64,000 nucleotides of DNA from Plantago ovata (taxonomy: Eukaryota > Streptophyta > Magnoliopsida > Lamiales > Plantaginaceae). Position 1 is the first letter of the stretch, and each line of letters opens with the position of its first letter. Where the stretch lies: positions 118,002,880-118,066,879 of the forward strand of contig CM051456.1 in the NCBI GenBank assembly GCA_028274465.1, given 5' to 3'. Both the position numbers and the translations under genes were made by a program. This document shows positions 1 to 15,477 of this stretch, one piece after another. The notes beneath the pieces are model-generated. The model saw nothing but the letters and a program-made list of their open reading frames with translations, made no database searches and had not been told where the DNA came from.

Positions 1-417
1 ATTATGATCTAAGTACTAAAGTACATATCATCCCACAAATGGTTGTCTCTAGGACATACATAATTTCGATTTCGGTGATTAACTATTCTTCTTGGTCAAC
101 CAAATGACTATTGATTTATTGATTTTAATTGATGTTGTTTCTAGTTTTCAATCCTATATTTTCATTGTAAAGGTTCTAGGGGCTGGCCAGCATCGAGCAC
201 AATACGACTTCGTTCACTAAGTTGGGGTCTATCGCAGATCAGCTCAAAGTAATTGTTTGTACCTATAAGCAATGCATTTCATTTCACAACATATCATGTT
301 CAACTTTACCCTTGTTTTAATTTTGCAATGCTAGTATGATTGTGATAGGGATAGATATTATTGCATATATTTTGCAGTGGTAATATGATTGCTTATCATG
401 CCCGTGTAACTTTGAAT

Positions 418-477
418 TTACTCTCTTCCTCTCATATTTTGTAGGTTTCTCTCTCCCTCTCATATTTTGTAGGTTTC
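418..477. repeat. Short tandem duplication (about 30 bp x 2)
   Basis: Two adjacent copies of a CTCTC...TATTTTGTAGGTTTCT unit. They lie inside the putative CACTA remnant. Confidence 0.7.
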
Positions 478-849
478 TGAACAAGAACCAACCTTCACTA
501 TGATTACATGTATGTAACTCATTACTTCCTTTTGCTAAAAGTTACTATAGTTTGCATTTTCGCAGCTTTACTATATAGTCTCATTCTTCCATTTGTAAGA
601 CTTATTATTGCAGAGACCATTTAATGGACCTATTTTGCATTCAAGCTCATTATTTGTATTAACTTTCTATGCAATTCCTATTTAGCATGTGAATTTGATC
701 AATTATACTTTTCATCAAGGATGCTTTTTTTTTTTTCCCTAAACTCAAAGTTTGTTATTCTATATCTTTCAATAATATTATTTTGTGCTCTTTTTTTGAC
801 TCCTGTTTAGATTGCTAAAAATGATGAAAGGTGTTACCAAGAACTCCAG

Positions 850-980
850 AATAGTCACAGAGACCTTGTCCGCATTGTTGCTGAAGCTTGGTAGCTCACA
901 AGTCACAACATATACTTAGTCACAGAGACCTTGTCCGCATTGTTGCTGAAGCTCAGTAGCTCACAACATATACTTGGAAT
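850..980. repeat. Tandem duplication (about 60 bp x 2)
   Basis: The segment starting AGTCACAGAGACCTTG at about 855 is repeated from about 914, including the following GTAGCTCACAA and ATATACTT. The second copy differs by small changes. It duplicates the end of the putative coding remnant of the CACTA element. Confidence 0.75.
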
Positions 981-1899
981 TGTTTGGAGCAAATGTAAGT
1001 TTCTTTATTTGTACATTTCTGCTCTGATATAGTATTCATTTAGTTAGTTTTTTTATAATTATTATAGAAGTCAGCATCTTCATTAGTAGGTTCCTTTGTC
1101 TGCGTTGTGAGGATCAGTACATAAATGCTATTATTAATCTAAAATATGATATCTAAAACTAGTTTTGCACTTCTATACAGGATGAACATATTTAAAAGAC
1201 TGATGGGGTAGTTGTTCATGTCATTTAGATCTTGAACGGAGTAGAAATTTCAACTCGCATCCAACTCCAAGGAACTCGGAGTCAAGTTAGAAATATGGCC
1301 TGCCCTAAGTTCCTCAGATGCATTGATTAATGTTGAACTAACTTTTTAGATGTAGATTAGCTTATTTTCCATCCAAGATATTCTGCATTGCAGCAATATG
1401 ATTTAAAGTAAATATTTTTGAATTTCTATTTTTTTTTTCCAGTCCAGTAAATACAATTGCCACGGTTTTTAACGGTGGCCAATTTCTTTTTGTTCCCCTT
1501 AAACACAATTGCCACCGCATTTTCGTGCCTAATAGGCATTGACCACGGTGGCTAATAGACAAACAATGGCCGCTGGTGGTGGCATTATTCATTAGCCACC
1601 CCTTCTTTTGCTACTAATATTGTTCACAGATCGATTAGCGGTGGACAATGGCTATTGGCCACGCAGTCAACGTCCTTTCGCCACAAATTTAGTGGTGACA
1701 GAGGTAGGGATTTTTTTGTAGTGTATAAATCAGGACTCATGAGTATAGACAACGGAGTGTAGCTCAGTTCGTAAGTTGTTACATGATGAACGTATTTTTG
1801 GCACGTTCATCTTGTTTTTTTTTTTTTTTTGCTTTCTTTTGCTATCTTTTAGCTTAGTTTTGTTATTAGTTTCTACAAATAGTGTCACGTTTAGTTTGT

Positions 1900-2420
1900 T
1901 TTTGCATTTCTCAGGTACTTAGGTACAAAGTGGCGGTTTTGAGCTCAAACGCAACATTTTGGATGCATTTGGATCATGTTTGAGTGCTACGACTTCCATG
2001 GACGTGCTCACTAGTGCCCGGGACCGAATAAGTGATGAAGACCGTGTTTTCAAGGGATTAGAAAGCTATTCGGAGTTTGGAGCTGAAGAAAAAGAGCCGG
2101 AGCTGCACTCAGATCCCAGGGGAAGCGCCCAACTCTGCAGGGTGATTCCCCCAGGCTTTTATACAGTTGCAGTTTCGAAACTGCAGCTGTTTTGCTGCTG
2201 GGCATTCGCCCAGTAGAGCTAGGCGAAGCGCTCAGCTCTGCAGGGCGCTTCACCCATTTCAAAATTCTGCAGCAGATTTCCACAATAAATACAAAACTTC
2301 AGTTACAATTTTGACATTTAGTCTTTTCAGAATAATTCCTTCTGCATTTTTGGAGCTCTGAAGCCCTAATTCTCATATTAGAACAATTTTACCATTGTAA
2401 TACATTAGAGATTGGAGATT
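1900..2420. other. GC-richer palindromic block of unknown origin
   Basis: A GC-rich island in AT-rich surroundings, with nested short palindromes. The clearest is the perfect 18-bp TGCAGTTTCGAAACTGCA at 2168-2185. GGGCGCTTC/GAAGCGC motifs recur around 2125-2255. ORFs of 60-85 residues on both strands overlap here and show no recognisable domain, so no gene is called. It may be the interior of a decayed element like the palindrome-bearing ones near 30.6 and 34.6 kb. Confidence 0.4.
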
Positions 2421-2639
2421 TGGCATTTGGATTACATCACACACCAATCTACGACGGTGATTCTAGAGCATTTCCATCAAATAGTGACAGCTTTGGTGGT
2501 AACTTGTATCAGATTTCTTCTTTTTGTATTTGAATTCATGTATTACATTGTTTATTCATATGAATTAATGTTTATCATGATGAGTATGAGTAGCTAAATT
2601 TATTGTGTTGGTGGTAGAATGTGAAATTGTACATACTAT

Positions 2640-4280
2640 GAATTACGTTATGCTTGCATGAGGCTCCGATTCATTCTTGCTGCTCTTGGTTGCATATGAT
2701 CCGTAGTTGCCAATCAAATATTTTTGAAAATGAGCATGTGACAACTCTTGGTCAATTAAGGCTATGAGATTATATGTTAATGATTTTAGATAGTGACTGT
2801 GACAACACTACTAAAGTATTGATATAAACCTTTCAAGATGTGTGTCTTAAACTTGCCTAGACGGTTTACGTAGTAGAACTTGTTGAAGATTTTACGCACT
2901 GAACTTGTGAGCATAACCGTGATTCATTACATGTCAATTCCACTAAGCTACCACCAACCCTTTCTCCTAATTTTTACAAACACTTGTTCTAGTTTGTTCG
3001 CTTGGGTAATTCTGAAAGTCTGAAAAACTCTTTTCAAAACTGAACTTCTTGTTTGCTGGAATCACTTGCAAAATAACCAAACAAAGCCATGCTAGGTCCC
3101 GAGAGAATGACACTCGGGGACAACTTGCCATTGCACTAAGTATTGTGTAGTGATGAGTGTTCTTTAACTTTTAAACAAATATTAATTTTGATCCTAACAA
3201 CATCATTTCACCTCCAACCAATAGGTCGGGGGTTCGAGTCAGTACGGGATAAATGGTGAACCATTATTGATCATCGCTTTACCGATTAAAAAAAGGAGTC
3301 AGGAGTATATCTATATAACATGATGAACTGTGAACCTGATGGAAAGATTATAAATAGTTTGGTAATTTATACATTTGATCCTCTAATAACAAATAGCCCC
3401 CCAAGTTATATTAATTATTGTAATGGTATCTCCGGTGGAATATTCCGTCATAGTACCTTTTGTAATACAAGTTGAATGAGTGAGTACCCATTTGTAATTA
3501 AAAAATAAGTAAGTAACTTCTCTGATACAAGTTCAGTAAGTGAGTATTTTATGTGAAATTAGATAGAAAAACCTAAAAAGTTGGCTATATGATTTAGGTC
3601 AACAACATGGTGGAAAGGGGATAAAACAGTAGTGGGCTGATACTGAACTTTTTTGATTCTTTTTACTGATATTGATATTGGGTTTATTATATGCTCAAAG
3701 CCTTTGTTACTCGTGTGCTTTTTGAATAACATGTGCCACAAAATTAGGCCCAAACTAAACTATTGTATTAGATGACCCAAACTATGGTAGTAGTAGTACT
3801 ACAAAACGCGATGGGAATGCATGTGTCTGTGTGTGGACACTTGGCCAACTACAAACACCCTTGTACTTAATATAGAATTAATATAGATGTAGAGGGCATG
3901 TCGTTCAAATTTTCTTTCTTATTCTTTTTTATTTTTATTTTTACTTTTTGTCTTCATTAGAGTAAGAATTTTTTTTTTTTTTTTTTTTTTTCTCGAAAAG
4001 TTGGAGTAAGAATGCTAGCTTATTGTAGTTTGTAGTTTGATATAACGATAATATGAATTCGGTTATATATAACAGTAATTATAATTCGGTAGCAGTAAAT
4101 TAATATTTGGTCAAATTAATAATATTTGGTCATGCCTTCCCACCTATGGTTTCATTTAATTTTTAAATCCAGAGTATGTTCAAATTATGATGAAAAAATA
4201 ATTAATAAACTTATAATATGAAATCACCCAAATTGAATGTCAATGGCCGATAAATGACATAAATGAGGAAGTTAAATTCT
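2640..4280. other. Intergenic, no gene seen
   Basis: AT-rich sequence with T/A homopolymers (for example 3968-3991). A possible tRNA-derived SINE trace lies at about 3195-3300: a GGGTTCGAGTC box-B-like motif followed by an A-rich end, without a convincing box A. Nothing else is supportable. Confidence 0.5.
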
Positions 4281-4423
4281 TTAGTCAAACTAGCTAGCCA
4301 CTGAATGACGACGACATATACTCATATAATACCCGCAGTCCCCAGATATATACCACGACCATAACTCACAATATTCTTCCAAATTCTCCCTCCTATCCTC
4401 CCGTACGCACCATTACTAAAACC
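4281..4423 (+). promoter_or_regulatory. CRK-A proximal promoter
   Basis: Contains TTAGTCAAAC (a reverse W-box core, TTGACT), then a block GCCACTNAATGAC shared with the CRK-C and CRK-D upstream regions, and a TATATA motif near 4346-4352, about 70 bp before the ATG. The W-box is the known WRKY target common in defence genes; its use here is inference. Confidence 0.45.
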
Positions 4424-7400
4424 ATGTGGTGGCTCCGCCTAGAGGTGTTGTTGGTGGCCGTGCTGACCTTTTCGAAACAAGCAAATTCGCAGCCGCAGGT
4501 AAACTTGCTGAACAGGGGATGCAGCCAGTACAATGCATCCGACACGCGCAGCTTCTTTGACAACCTCAACGGCACCTTTTCAGACCTCAGGAGCAATCTT
4601 TCGGGCGGGAGCCACTTTGCGACCGCAGGGAGGTCGAGATCAGCGGACCCCGTTTACGCGATGGTTCAGTGTAGGAATTATATGTCTAGGGGTGATTGCT
4701 TGGCGTGTTATGATGCTGCTGTTGCTCGGATTAGGAATTGCTCTGCTGCTAATGGTGCTCGTGTCATTTATGATGGCTGCTTTCTCAGGTATATATTTCA
4801 ATACAATACAATTGCATTGTTTATGTTATGTGTTTCATTTTAAGTATTTACGTGATAAATTCATAGTCGTAGAGTAAGTTTTGATTCATTTGAATATATT
4901 TGAATTGAATTTTTTTTTTTTTTTTTTTTTTGAAACAGCAAAATTTTATAATAAAAAGACAAGTACAAATACAGTAGAATAGTGCATAAGAAATAATGTA
5001 AGAAATAATTAAAGGAATCTGCATTGAGAACTTAACTTTTCGAGACGAAATCAAATAGGGCCTACTTTGTAACTCATATTTCAGCTATAGTCTGTTAAGT
5101 CAATTGGATGGAGTATTTAACTAGAGTTGAATGATGGTACGAAAATTCAGAATTTGGTAGTTAATTAGATTGGAATATGACTATTAGTCAATCGGCCGGC
5201 AGCAGATATACCTGCCATGATCGAAAACGACGTGCTTTTATAACCATATGGTCCACAAGTGTTGAAAATTCGAATTGTTTAATTTAACCTTTCTTGGACG
5301 AAATTGTATAAAGAGGAAAATAGGTAGAGTATGTATGAGTAAGAGGACTCCAGCTTTACTTGGGCCCAATTAAAATGGACGATACCAATCAATTTTAATT
5401 TGAGGGTGGTGTTTTTTACTAGCTAATATATAACGCTGTGACTCTGTGTAAAAATATGTTTTGCCCAAGAGATTGATCAAACCTCTGCCATTGTCTAGAG
5501 ATACTTTGTGTATGAAATAAAAAGAAAGACATGGTTGGAGAGGCAGCAACTGTCCTGTACAAAAGAAGACATGGTTCATGATTGACAACTGGATTGTTGC
5601 ATGAGCAGTTTGGGTCGGACCTAAAATTTGAAATTGGGGTGAAATTACGTATATAAAGTTATATCGGAAGTTGTGGGGTGGGGGGAGGGGCGAAATTCTA
5701 AAAAATCGATAATATTACTTAAAAAAGTTCTTTTTTTTTTAATTGTTTTTTAGGGGTGGTGGACACAATGTACATGTCTGGCTCGTGCATTTACGTAATT
5801 CACATATAGGATAGGGAGATATATAGCTACTAGATTAGATACTACTACAAGTTGTCAACTTGCTTGCATCTTTGCCTAATTCAGATTAAGAACCATTTTA
5901 CTAGTGACCCACCCTGTTTTGCAAGTTATGATGATATTGTAGGACTTGAAAATGAAATGAGATCATAAATTTAACTTGGATTTAATTTGTTATAATTTCA
6001 ACTGATACAAAGATTCCTAGAGGAAAATGAAGCAGAAAATATAAGAAGGCCAGTTACGCCAGGCAACCTACATTTTTGTGTCATTCAATTTTCTAGTGTT
6101 TTGATTGAATTGGTTGAATTGAAACACCTCAGCTCAGATTAGTGAAGATCCTGCAAGTATATATAAGGATGCTCACTATGGTGAACTGGAGTTCACCACA
6201 GTTTTTTGGGTGTAGTGAACTGTGTGAACAACATTTCAGTTCCCTAGCTTGCTATGGTGAACTGGTTCATGCAGTTCATCACTCTTTTTTCATTTTTTTT
6301 TAATTTTGTATTTAATTTTTAGGTTATTTTTTATGGTAATTAATATTTTTAATTTCATATTAAATTCAATTTAAAATAACAAATATATTTTATTAAATAT
6401 TAATGTTTTTGATTTTTACTATAAAAAATAATCAAAACATATACAAACTTGATGTCTATATGTAGAGAAAACAAAACTAAGAGTGTTGGTAATTTTTTCA
6501 GATTTTTTCGAATTTTATTTTGTTGATGTTTTAGATACAAAATGAAAGATTAAAAAAAAAAAAAAAGAATGAATCAGGTGGTGACAAGTGTCACCGCCTG
6601 ATTAAAAGCTCCTTTCTTTTTTGTTGTGAACAGCACGCCATGCGTGAACAACTTTGCTAGTGAATTGGGGTGAACTGTTTGGTGAAATTGATTGTGAACC
6701 ACCACAATAGATAAAAAGTTGTTCATGAGGCTGTGAACTGCTCCGTAAACGACTCTGTGAACACCCACGAGCAGCCCAAGTAACAACTTATGTACAAAAT
6801 TCGCAAACTGACAATTTTGGTTGTTTGGGATTGGTGGCCTAATAGAGCTCACAAATTTGGTCCTTTGGACTGGATTTAGGGAACCCCCAGAGGTCTAATT
6901 CTATCTTGTTATCCTTGGAACTAATTTGAAACGTGTTTGGTTCCATGATGATTAGCCCACAAGAGGCACTGTGTGTTTATGTGTTAGCTAATTTCTGTTC
7001 AATATCTTACTCATTTTGCTCTATTAATGTTTATAAGGTATGAGAGCAACACATTCTATGATCAGTCCACACTTCCTGGAAATGCTCAAATATGTGGAAA
7101 CCAAACTGCACCTCAGCCATCTGCATTTACTACAGCAGCTCAAACCCTACTGCAAAATTTGCAGCTGGCGACGCCAAGAATCCGAGGCTACTTTGCAGCG
7201 ACGATGCAGCTTGTCACTAGTAGTGAAAACTTGACTATTTATGGCATGGCACAATGTGCTGAATCAATAAGCCAAACAGGTTGCCGGGATTGCTTGACTG
7301 TTGCTCAAGGGAACATAGCGGGATGTTTGCCAAATGCAGATGGAAGGGCTTTCGATGCAGCCTGTTTTGTTCGTTATTCAGTTACCCCGTTTTTTGCTGC

Positions 7401-9281
7401 TAATCAGACAGTAAATATAGCACCTTTCCTGGGAGGAGGAGGAGGAGGTAATTCTTCTTTAAGTATATAATTTCTTATTCTTATTTACATGCTTTTTATA
7501 GTTATATGCGAAAATATTATTTGCAACTTATGTACAATAATCTGGATAAGTTCGATTGCAGACTTACATAAACCTTGCTCTTCTGATCAGGGAGTTCAAG
7601 TAGCAGGGGTGGAATTATTGGAGGTGTTCTTGGAGGTGCATCGCTACTGATTGCTTTGTTCTTATGGTATTTATTTTCTAGAAATGCACGAAAATCTGAA
7701 AGAGGTAACTTCAATTTGTTGCTATAGATCATTTCATCAATTAATGACATTTCTGTTAGTTAGCATTCATGGTTTAGGTAACTTCAATTTGTTGATATAT
7801 GTTGTGGAACGGGAAGAAATATGATAAGCCTAATTGCAAAACTATTCATGTTTCTCCTTTTCGTCTAGGTGATATATTGGGAGCAACTGAACTACAAGGA
7901 CCAAATCGATACAGTTATAAGGACTTAAAATCTGCAACATCAAACTTTAGTGAAGAAAATAAGCTAGGGGAAGGTGGTTTTGGCGATGTGTACAAGGTAA
8001 ATACAAGAAGCTCGTTAAGTGATTTTGGTGCTGTACTGATGGTCCTTTTACCATTCTAACCAAAGGATTATATACTTTCAGGCGACTTTGAAAAATGGGA
8101 ATATCGTTGCTGTTAAAGATTGGATATACGTTACAGCAGAGCAAGGCGGATTTGAGACTGAAGTTAGGCTTATCAGCAATGTTCATCACCGCAATCTTGT
8201 TCGTCTCTTAGGATGTTGTACTAAGGGATCAGAGCTCCTTCTTGTTTACGAGTACATGGCCAATTCAAGCCTTGATAAATATCTATACGGTAAGGTGATT
8301 CACGTAATTAAGAACCACTTGTATATGTTGTTCTGCAAATTGATATATATCAGATTGAACATTGTTCAATTCATGTGAATGACAGGCGAGAAAGAAAGAG
8401 TGCTTACCTGGAAACAACGGTTTGATATAATATTCGGCACAGCTAGAGGTCTTGCATATTTGCATGAACAATACCATGTAACCATCATACACAGAGACAT
8501 TAAGCCAGGGAATATTCTGCTCGACCAGGAGTTTCATGCCAAGATTGCAGATTTCGGTTTGGCTAGGCTTCTCCCTGAGAATCAGAGCCATGTTAGCACT
8601 AAATTTGCAGGGACTTTGTAAGTTCATGATCTAAACTTTCTGCATCTTATAACTAGCTGAAAACATTTCACCATCTCTAATAGGCCACTTTTATGTGCTT
8701 TCTTTATTGGTTTTAATTATCAGGGGTTACACAGCACCAGAGTATGCACTCCATGGACATCTATCAGAGAAAGTTGATACCTACAGCTTTGGGGTTGTAA
8801 TACTCGAAATCATTAGTGGGCGAAAATGCACAGCCATGAATGCTGACTCTGACACCGAATATCTACTTGAAGAGGTACATCCAACTGTTCACTTTCTATT
8901 GCTAAACTTTGATAATAGCATGCATGCATAAAGAAGATGTTAAATCTTACATTGTTGTAGGCGTGGAAACTGTATGAGAGTGGAACACATGACACAATAG
9001 TCGACACAGCATTGGATACGAGTGATTATGAACCTGAAGATGTGAAGAAACTGGTTGAAATCGCATTGATTTGCACACAGTCACCTCCTTCCACAAGGCC
9101 TACAATGTCTGAGATTCTGGTTATGCTCTTAAGTAAAAATGAACAACACACAAGAACTCCAAACCGGCCATCGTCATTCGTTAACTCTGGGAGCGTTGTT
9201 CTTGACATGCCTTTTAATACATCTTCAACTACAGGAGTCTCTAATGCCACGATGACGGAGTCTCAGTTCATCGGCCGTTAG
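4424..9281 (+). CDS. CRK: CRK-A: cysteine-rich receptor-like kinase (DUF26), 642 aa
   Basis: Eight exons join in frame: 4424-4788, 7038-7447, 7591-7704, 7869-7996, 8082-8289, 8386-8617, 8724-8874, 8961-9281. Visible in order: a hydrophobic signal peptide ending near ANSQ, two DUF26 (Gnk2) domains each with the C-X8-C-X2-C signature ([13 protein letters not shown] and [13 protein letters not shown]), a Gly-rich linker, one membrane span ([15 protein letters not shown]), then a Ser/Thr kinase with [21 protein letters not shown] and APEY. All catalytic residues are present. Family role: plasma-membrane receptor kinase in stress, ROS or immune signalling; the ligand is unknown. Just after VAVK, about a dozen residues differ completely from CRK-B/C because three single-base deletions shift and then restore the frame. 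Intron 1 is 2.25 kb and holds insertions. The start is the only ATG in phase; compared with the paralogues it lacks the MxSQL residues. Confidence 0.88.
4905..5060 (-). mobile_element. Truncated LINE 3' tail in CRK-A intron 1
   Basis: A poly-T run of 20 or more bases followed by GAAACAGCAAAATTTTATA. On the minus strand this is a poly-A-tailed 3' end matching the tail at 46615. Only the 3' end is present. Confidence 0.5.
6167..6777. mobile_element. Non-autonomous TIR element (MITE-like) in CRK-A intron 1
   Basis: Ends are inverted relatives: GGATGCTCAC at the left and GTG..GAGCAGCCC at the right, both followed inward by several GTGAAC/GTTCAC motifs in opposite orientation. The interior is AT-rich with no ORF. 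The matching position in CRK-C intron 1 lacks it. The TIR shape suggests PIF/Harbinger or hAT; the target duplication is not clear. Confidence 0.55.
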
Positions 9282-10600
9282 AGAATGTAATGTAATATAG
9301 ATGATCATATCAGAGAAGCTTATTGCATTTAGATATCAGATACTATAGTCTATAGATACGGACCAATAAGAAATTTTGGCTTGTTACGTTACATTTTGTT
9401 ATGTAATAATACTAGTATTGTGTTATGCATGTAGATATTGTGGCATGTAATTGTAATTAAACCATGTGTAGATAATAGTGTCTGCATTTCAATATTTTGT
9501 GGCTATTCCGATCCTCAAGCAAGTTCTTTTTCTTCTTTTAATGGTACCGATTGTTTCATTTTCTTTACATCTTTTGTCTCTGACAAATTGCACACGGTCC
9601 GAATGGGAAAGTTTAAAATGGAAGATAGAGAATATATAACATGAAAAACACTTGAAAACAAACTAGAAAGTTTAAAATTGAAAGACAAATAAAAAATAAA
9701 TCAAATTAGAAAGTTTTAAATGGATTTGTACTTGAGTTTTTTTTCTTTCGAACCATGATTATGAATAAATTCTAAATTATAAAACATAAATATATAACTA
9801 TATATAAAAAATTTGTGGTCAATATTTTTATAAGAAATGTTAAAGTTAGAAAGTTTTTATGAGAAATAGAAATGAATATATAATTATGAGTAAGTTATAC
9901 CAACTTAAAATGGTCTTTACATTAAATTTTTATTCTTTGGATAACTTAATTTAACTTAAATATTACATCCATTCCAGAAAACTTTATCCATTTTGATTTT
10001 TTCAGGTCAACCATTTTCAATTTTGACTACAAATTATTCTTAAATTGTAATTGTAGACATGTAAGAAAATTACATAATGAAAATTTAGGAAGTAAAGTTT
10101 CATGATATAATTTTTTTTATATATTTTACCATTACAATTTAAGAGTAATTTATAGTCAAAGTCGAAAACTGTTGACCAGAAAAAGTGAAAATGAGTAAAA
10201 AATTTTGGGACGGAGGGAGTAGAGTTTTTTATTTTTATTGTTTATTACTTTACCCTTAGACTGAGAAGGCACAAATAAATTTCTTAATTTCACTTCCGGT
10301 GCAATTTGAACATGTAACCTTGAATTATATTACCCCTTTTTACGTACCAACCGTTCCACCATAGAATCAATTTTATACCTAGCGGCATCAAAGAGAAATC
10401 AAATCAGTGTCTGCTTAATTCGTCCAAATTTAAAGATTTTCTCATTAGGTAGCAAATGAATATTGGTTGGTGGATTTAACTAATAATGGATTAGATTACT
10501 TATAGTAATGGCAGCTGTAAGTAATTAAAGAATTCTCAATATAAAGAAGAAGAAAAAAAAGGAAAAAGGAATTAAAGAGTTGAAGAAAGTTGCATTCTAA
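9282..10600. other. CRK-A/CRK-B intergenic spacer
   Basis: Holds the CRK-A 3' UTR, the MITE at 9963-10221 and AT-rich filler. The block CCAACTTAAAATGGTC near 9900-9920 is the unoccupied equivalent of a site that carries a TIR element upstream of CRK-C and CRK-D. Confidence 0.5.
9963..10221. mobile_element. MITE (Stowaway-like) upstream of CRK-B
   Basis: Foldback sequence: the left arm (TCCATTCCAGAAAACTTTAT) and the right arm (AAAAATTTTGGGACGGAGGG) are inverted relatives, and the arms also share GGTCAAC/GTTGACC and GACTACAAATTA/TAATTTATAGTC. The CTCCCTCCGTCCC end is typical of plant Stowaway-type MITEs. It is absent from the aligned CRK-C and CRK-D upstream regions. Confidence 0.65.
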
Positions 10601-10718
10601 GTCAAACCAGATAACAATACTTATACCACCATATTTCTCCCATATATAGACACATAGTAATAAAGATACCACCATTAAATTCACAGTAACTCATCCAAAT
10701 TCTCCATACTCACACACC
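10581..10718 (+). promoter_or_regulatory. CRK-B proximal promoter
   Basis: The conserved TGAAGAAAGTT block is followed by GTCAAAC (W-box core on the minus strand) and a CATATATAGA TATA box at 10641-10650, about 70 bp before the ATG. Confidence 0.45.
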
Positions 10719-13674
<2,956 letters not shown>

Positions 13675-15404
13675 AGAATGTAATGTAATATAGATGATCA
13701 TACAAGACAAGCTCATAACATACAGATAGTACTACTATTTTATTCTGCCTTGGTCCCGATTGTTTTTGTTTCCTTGCATTTTTTGTCTTTTCAAATTGCA
13801 AACGAGTTCCATACCTTTCTTGTTCATATGTTCTATCGCAGTTATTACTGAAGCATTTGCAGATTGATTAAAAGACTGTTACAAAACACTGAAGAAAAGA
13901 ACGCTAACTACAGGTGCTACTTATGATACTACAAAATTGTCCTACTTTCGTGCTCTCCAATCAAATTTCATTGGGCAATCCTTGCGTAACGGATAGTGCG
14001 AGCAAAGCCCTAAAACAATTTGTGGATAACTATTCCTAATCGCCGTTGATCTTGATCCTATGGTCAAGCTTTGCTCATACTTACGGTGCAGGCTACTGGG
14101 CAGACAACAACGACACCGTTTCTTCCTTTACTGTGTCGTTACTCAAACGAACTAAGGCGCCCCATCTCAGTCCGCCTCTCTATCTTTTTCTCTGAATAGT
14201 TTGCATGTTCGTGTCTTCTTCTCATTGGTTTCTTCTTTGCTTTTAACACTTTGGTCCTTCACTTTCTTCGCGCCTCTAACCTCGGCCTCTTTAGTTTCAA
14301 ACTTCCTATAACTGAATCCTGATACATTGCCCTTCTTATTCAGTCCTTTAATTAGTGTCTTCATCAGTTTCCTATAAAACCCGAGGAGATAAAGTAGAAC
14401 TAGAAGTGATGATTTTGAGAGTTTGGGAGACTCCCGAGACATTAAGGACTCAGGAAAGGAAATGTATGATATTCTCAGGAGTCTTGTGGGATGGCAAAAG
14501 GTTATGCAGTCGAAAGAAAATCTAATGTAGCTCTCGACCAAGGAGGGATGGAAAATGATTGAAGGACAAGAAAATCTATGGAGTCATGTTGCAAGAATAA
14601 ATACCTTAAGGTAAAGAAGAAAGATATATTTCAAGAAGAAAGATAAAAAATAAAGGGTAAGACAATGGGGGTGGTTCTTTAAATTGACTAGGGTGAATAT
14701 ATGCAATTATATTTCATCAAAAGGTAAATATCAATCTAAAGAGCACACTTATTTTTGTGTCTTCCCCTTTAATATTCATTGTTTTCGGATTTTTCTTTTT
14801 GTTTTCCTTAATTTTCATTTTTTTATAATTCTTTATTTGTTTATAAAATACAGTATATTTTTTCTAAACGTCTTATGTTAGTTGTTATTTTTAAATATAT
14901 CATTTTTTTCTTAAATTTTTGTTATTTTAGAAAAAAAATATATTTTTTGAAATTTTTAATAAATTTTCTATTTTTTAAAATTATTTTAGTTTTTAATATC
15001 ACATCATTATGATGTCATCAGTTGATGTGGCAACGTTGACTACATCGCCACATCATCAATAAAAAACAAGACTGATTTTCGGGGACTAAACTTGCCATTA
15101 TGATAAAACATAAGACTATATTTGCTAAACATGTGAAATTTTTGAAAAAAAAATGTTATCTTCCCCAACTTAAATGGTCTCGGTGCGCCCGTAACATTTT
15201 TATTTTTTAGACAATTTAATTAGTTTTAAGATATATAGAAAGCATCAAAGAAAAATCAAATTTGTACCTGACAGCTCCTCTCATTTTCGGTATTATTAGT
15301 GAAAATTTGGCCTATTCAAAAAAAATAAAAATAGAAATCACTATCTCATTCAGCCAATTTTGAATACTTAGTCATCAGGTAACCTATCAAAAGGGAAAGT
15401 ACTA
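13675..15404. other. CRK-B/CRK-C spacer, left part
   Basis: No convincing gene. A 124-codon minus-strand ORF at 14167-14541 is basic and Lys/Ser-rich and matches nothing I recognise. The right part, from about 14650, is a TIR-element fragment. Confidence 0.5.
14650..15172. mobile_element. Right half of a TIR element, also found upstream of CRK-D
   Basis: Matches the element at 25972-26843 in order: GGTTCTTTAAAT, TGAATAT, CAATT...TTCATCAAAA, AGAGCACACT, the GATGTCATCA region and the ATGTNATNTTCCCC end, followed in both by CCAACTTAAATGGT. Its left terminus is lost. The shared flank shows the two occupy the same ancestral position upstream of CRK-C and CRK-D. Confidence 0.6.
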
Positions 15405-15422
15405 TTAATAATAATAATAATA

Positions 15423-15476
<54 letters not shown>
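15405..15476. repeat. (TAA)n microsatellite, left flank of the retroelement
   Basis: About 70 bp of nearly pure ATA/TAA triplets. It begins within an ATTAATAAT motif of the ancestral CRK upstream region and runs directly into the truncated retroelement copy. Confidence 0.9.

Positions 15477-15477
<1 letters not shown>

Larger units (their letters stand above)
1..1723 (+). mobile_element. 3' part of a CACTA (En/Spm) transposon
   Basis: The segment ends at 1718-1723 with GTAGTG preceded by a T run, the mirror image of the CACTAC terminus of plant CACTA elements. From about 1450 to 1700 short motifs of the GCCACGG/CGGTGGC type recur in both orientations, as in CACTA subterminal repeats. Near 810-895 a short stretch reads like transposase or accessory-protein coding sequence (IAKNDERCYQEL and on to a stop), but no long ORF remains. 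The 5' end lies outside the window. The terminus is seen directly; assigning the upstream 1.4 kb to the same element is inference. Confidence 0.55.

Noticed and set aside
3195-3300. Possible tRNA gene from GGGTTCGAGTC
   Set aside because: No cloverleaf can be drawn and no convincing box A; better explained as a SINE trace.
14167-14541. 124-codon minus-strand ORF between CRK-B and CRK-C
   Set aside because: Low-complexity basic tail, no recognisable family, no splice partners; not called as a gene.
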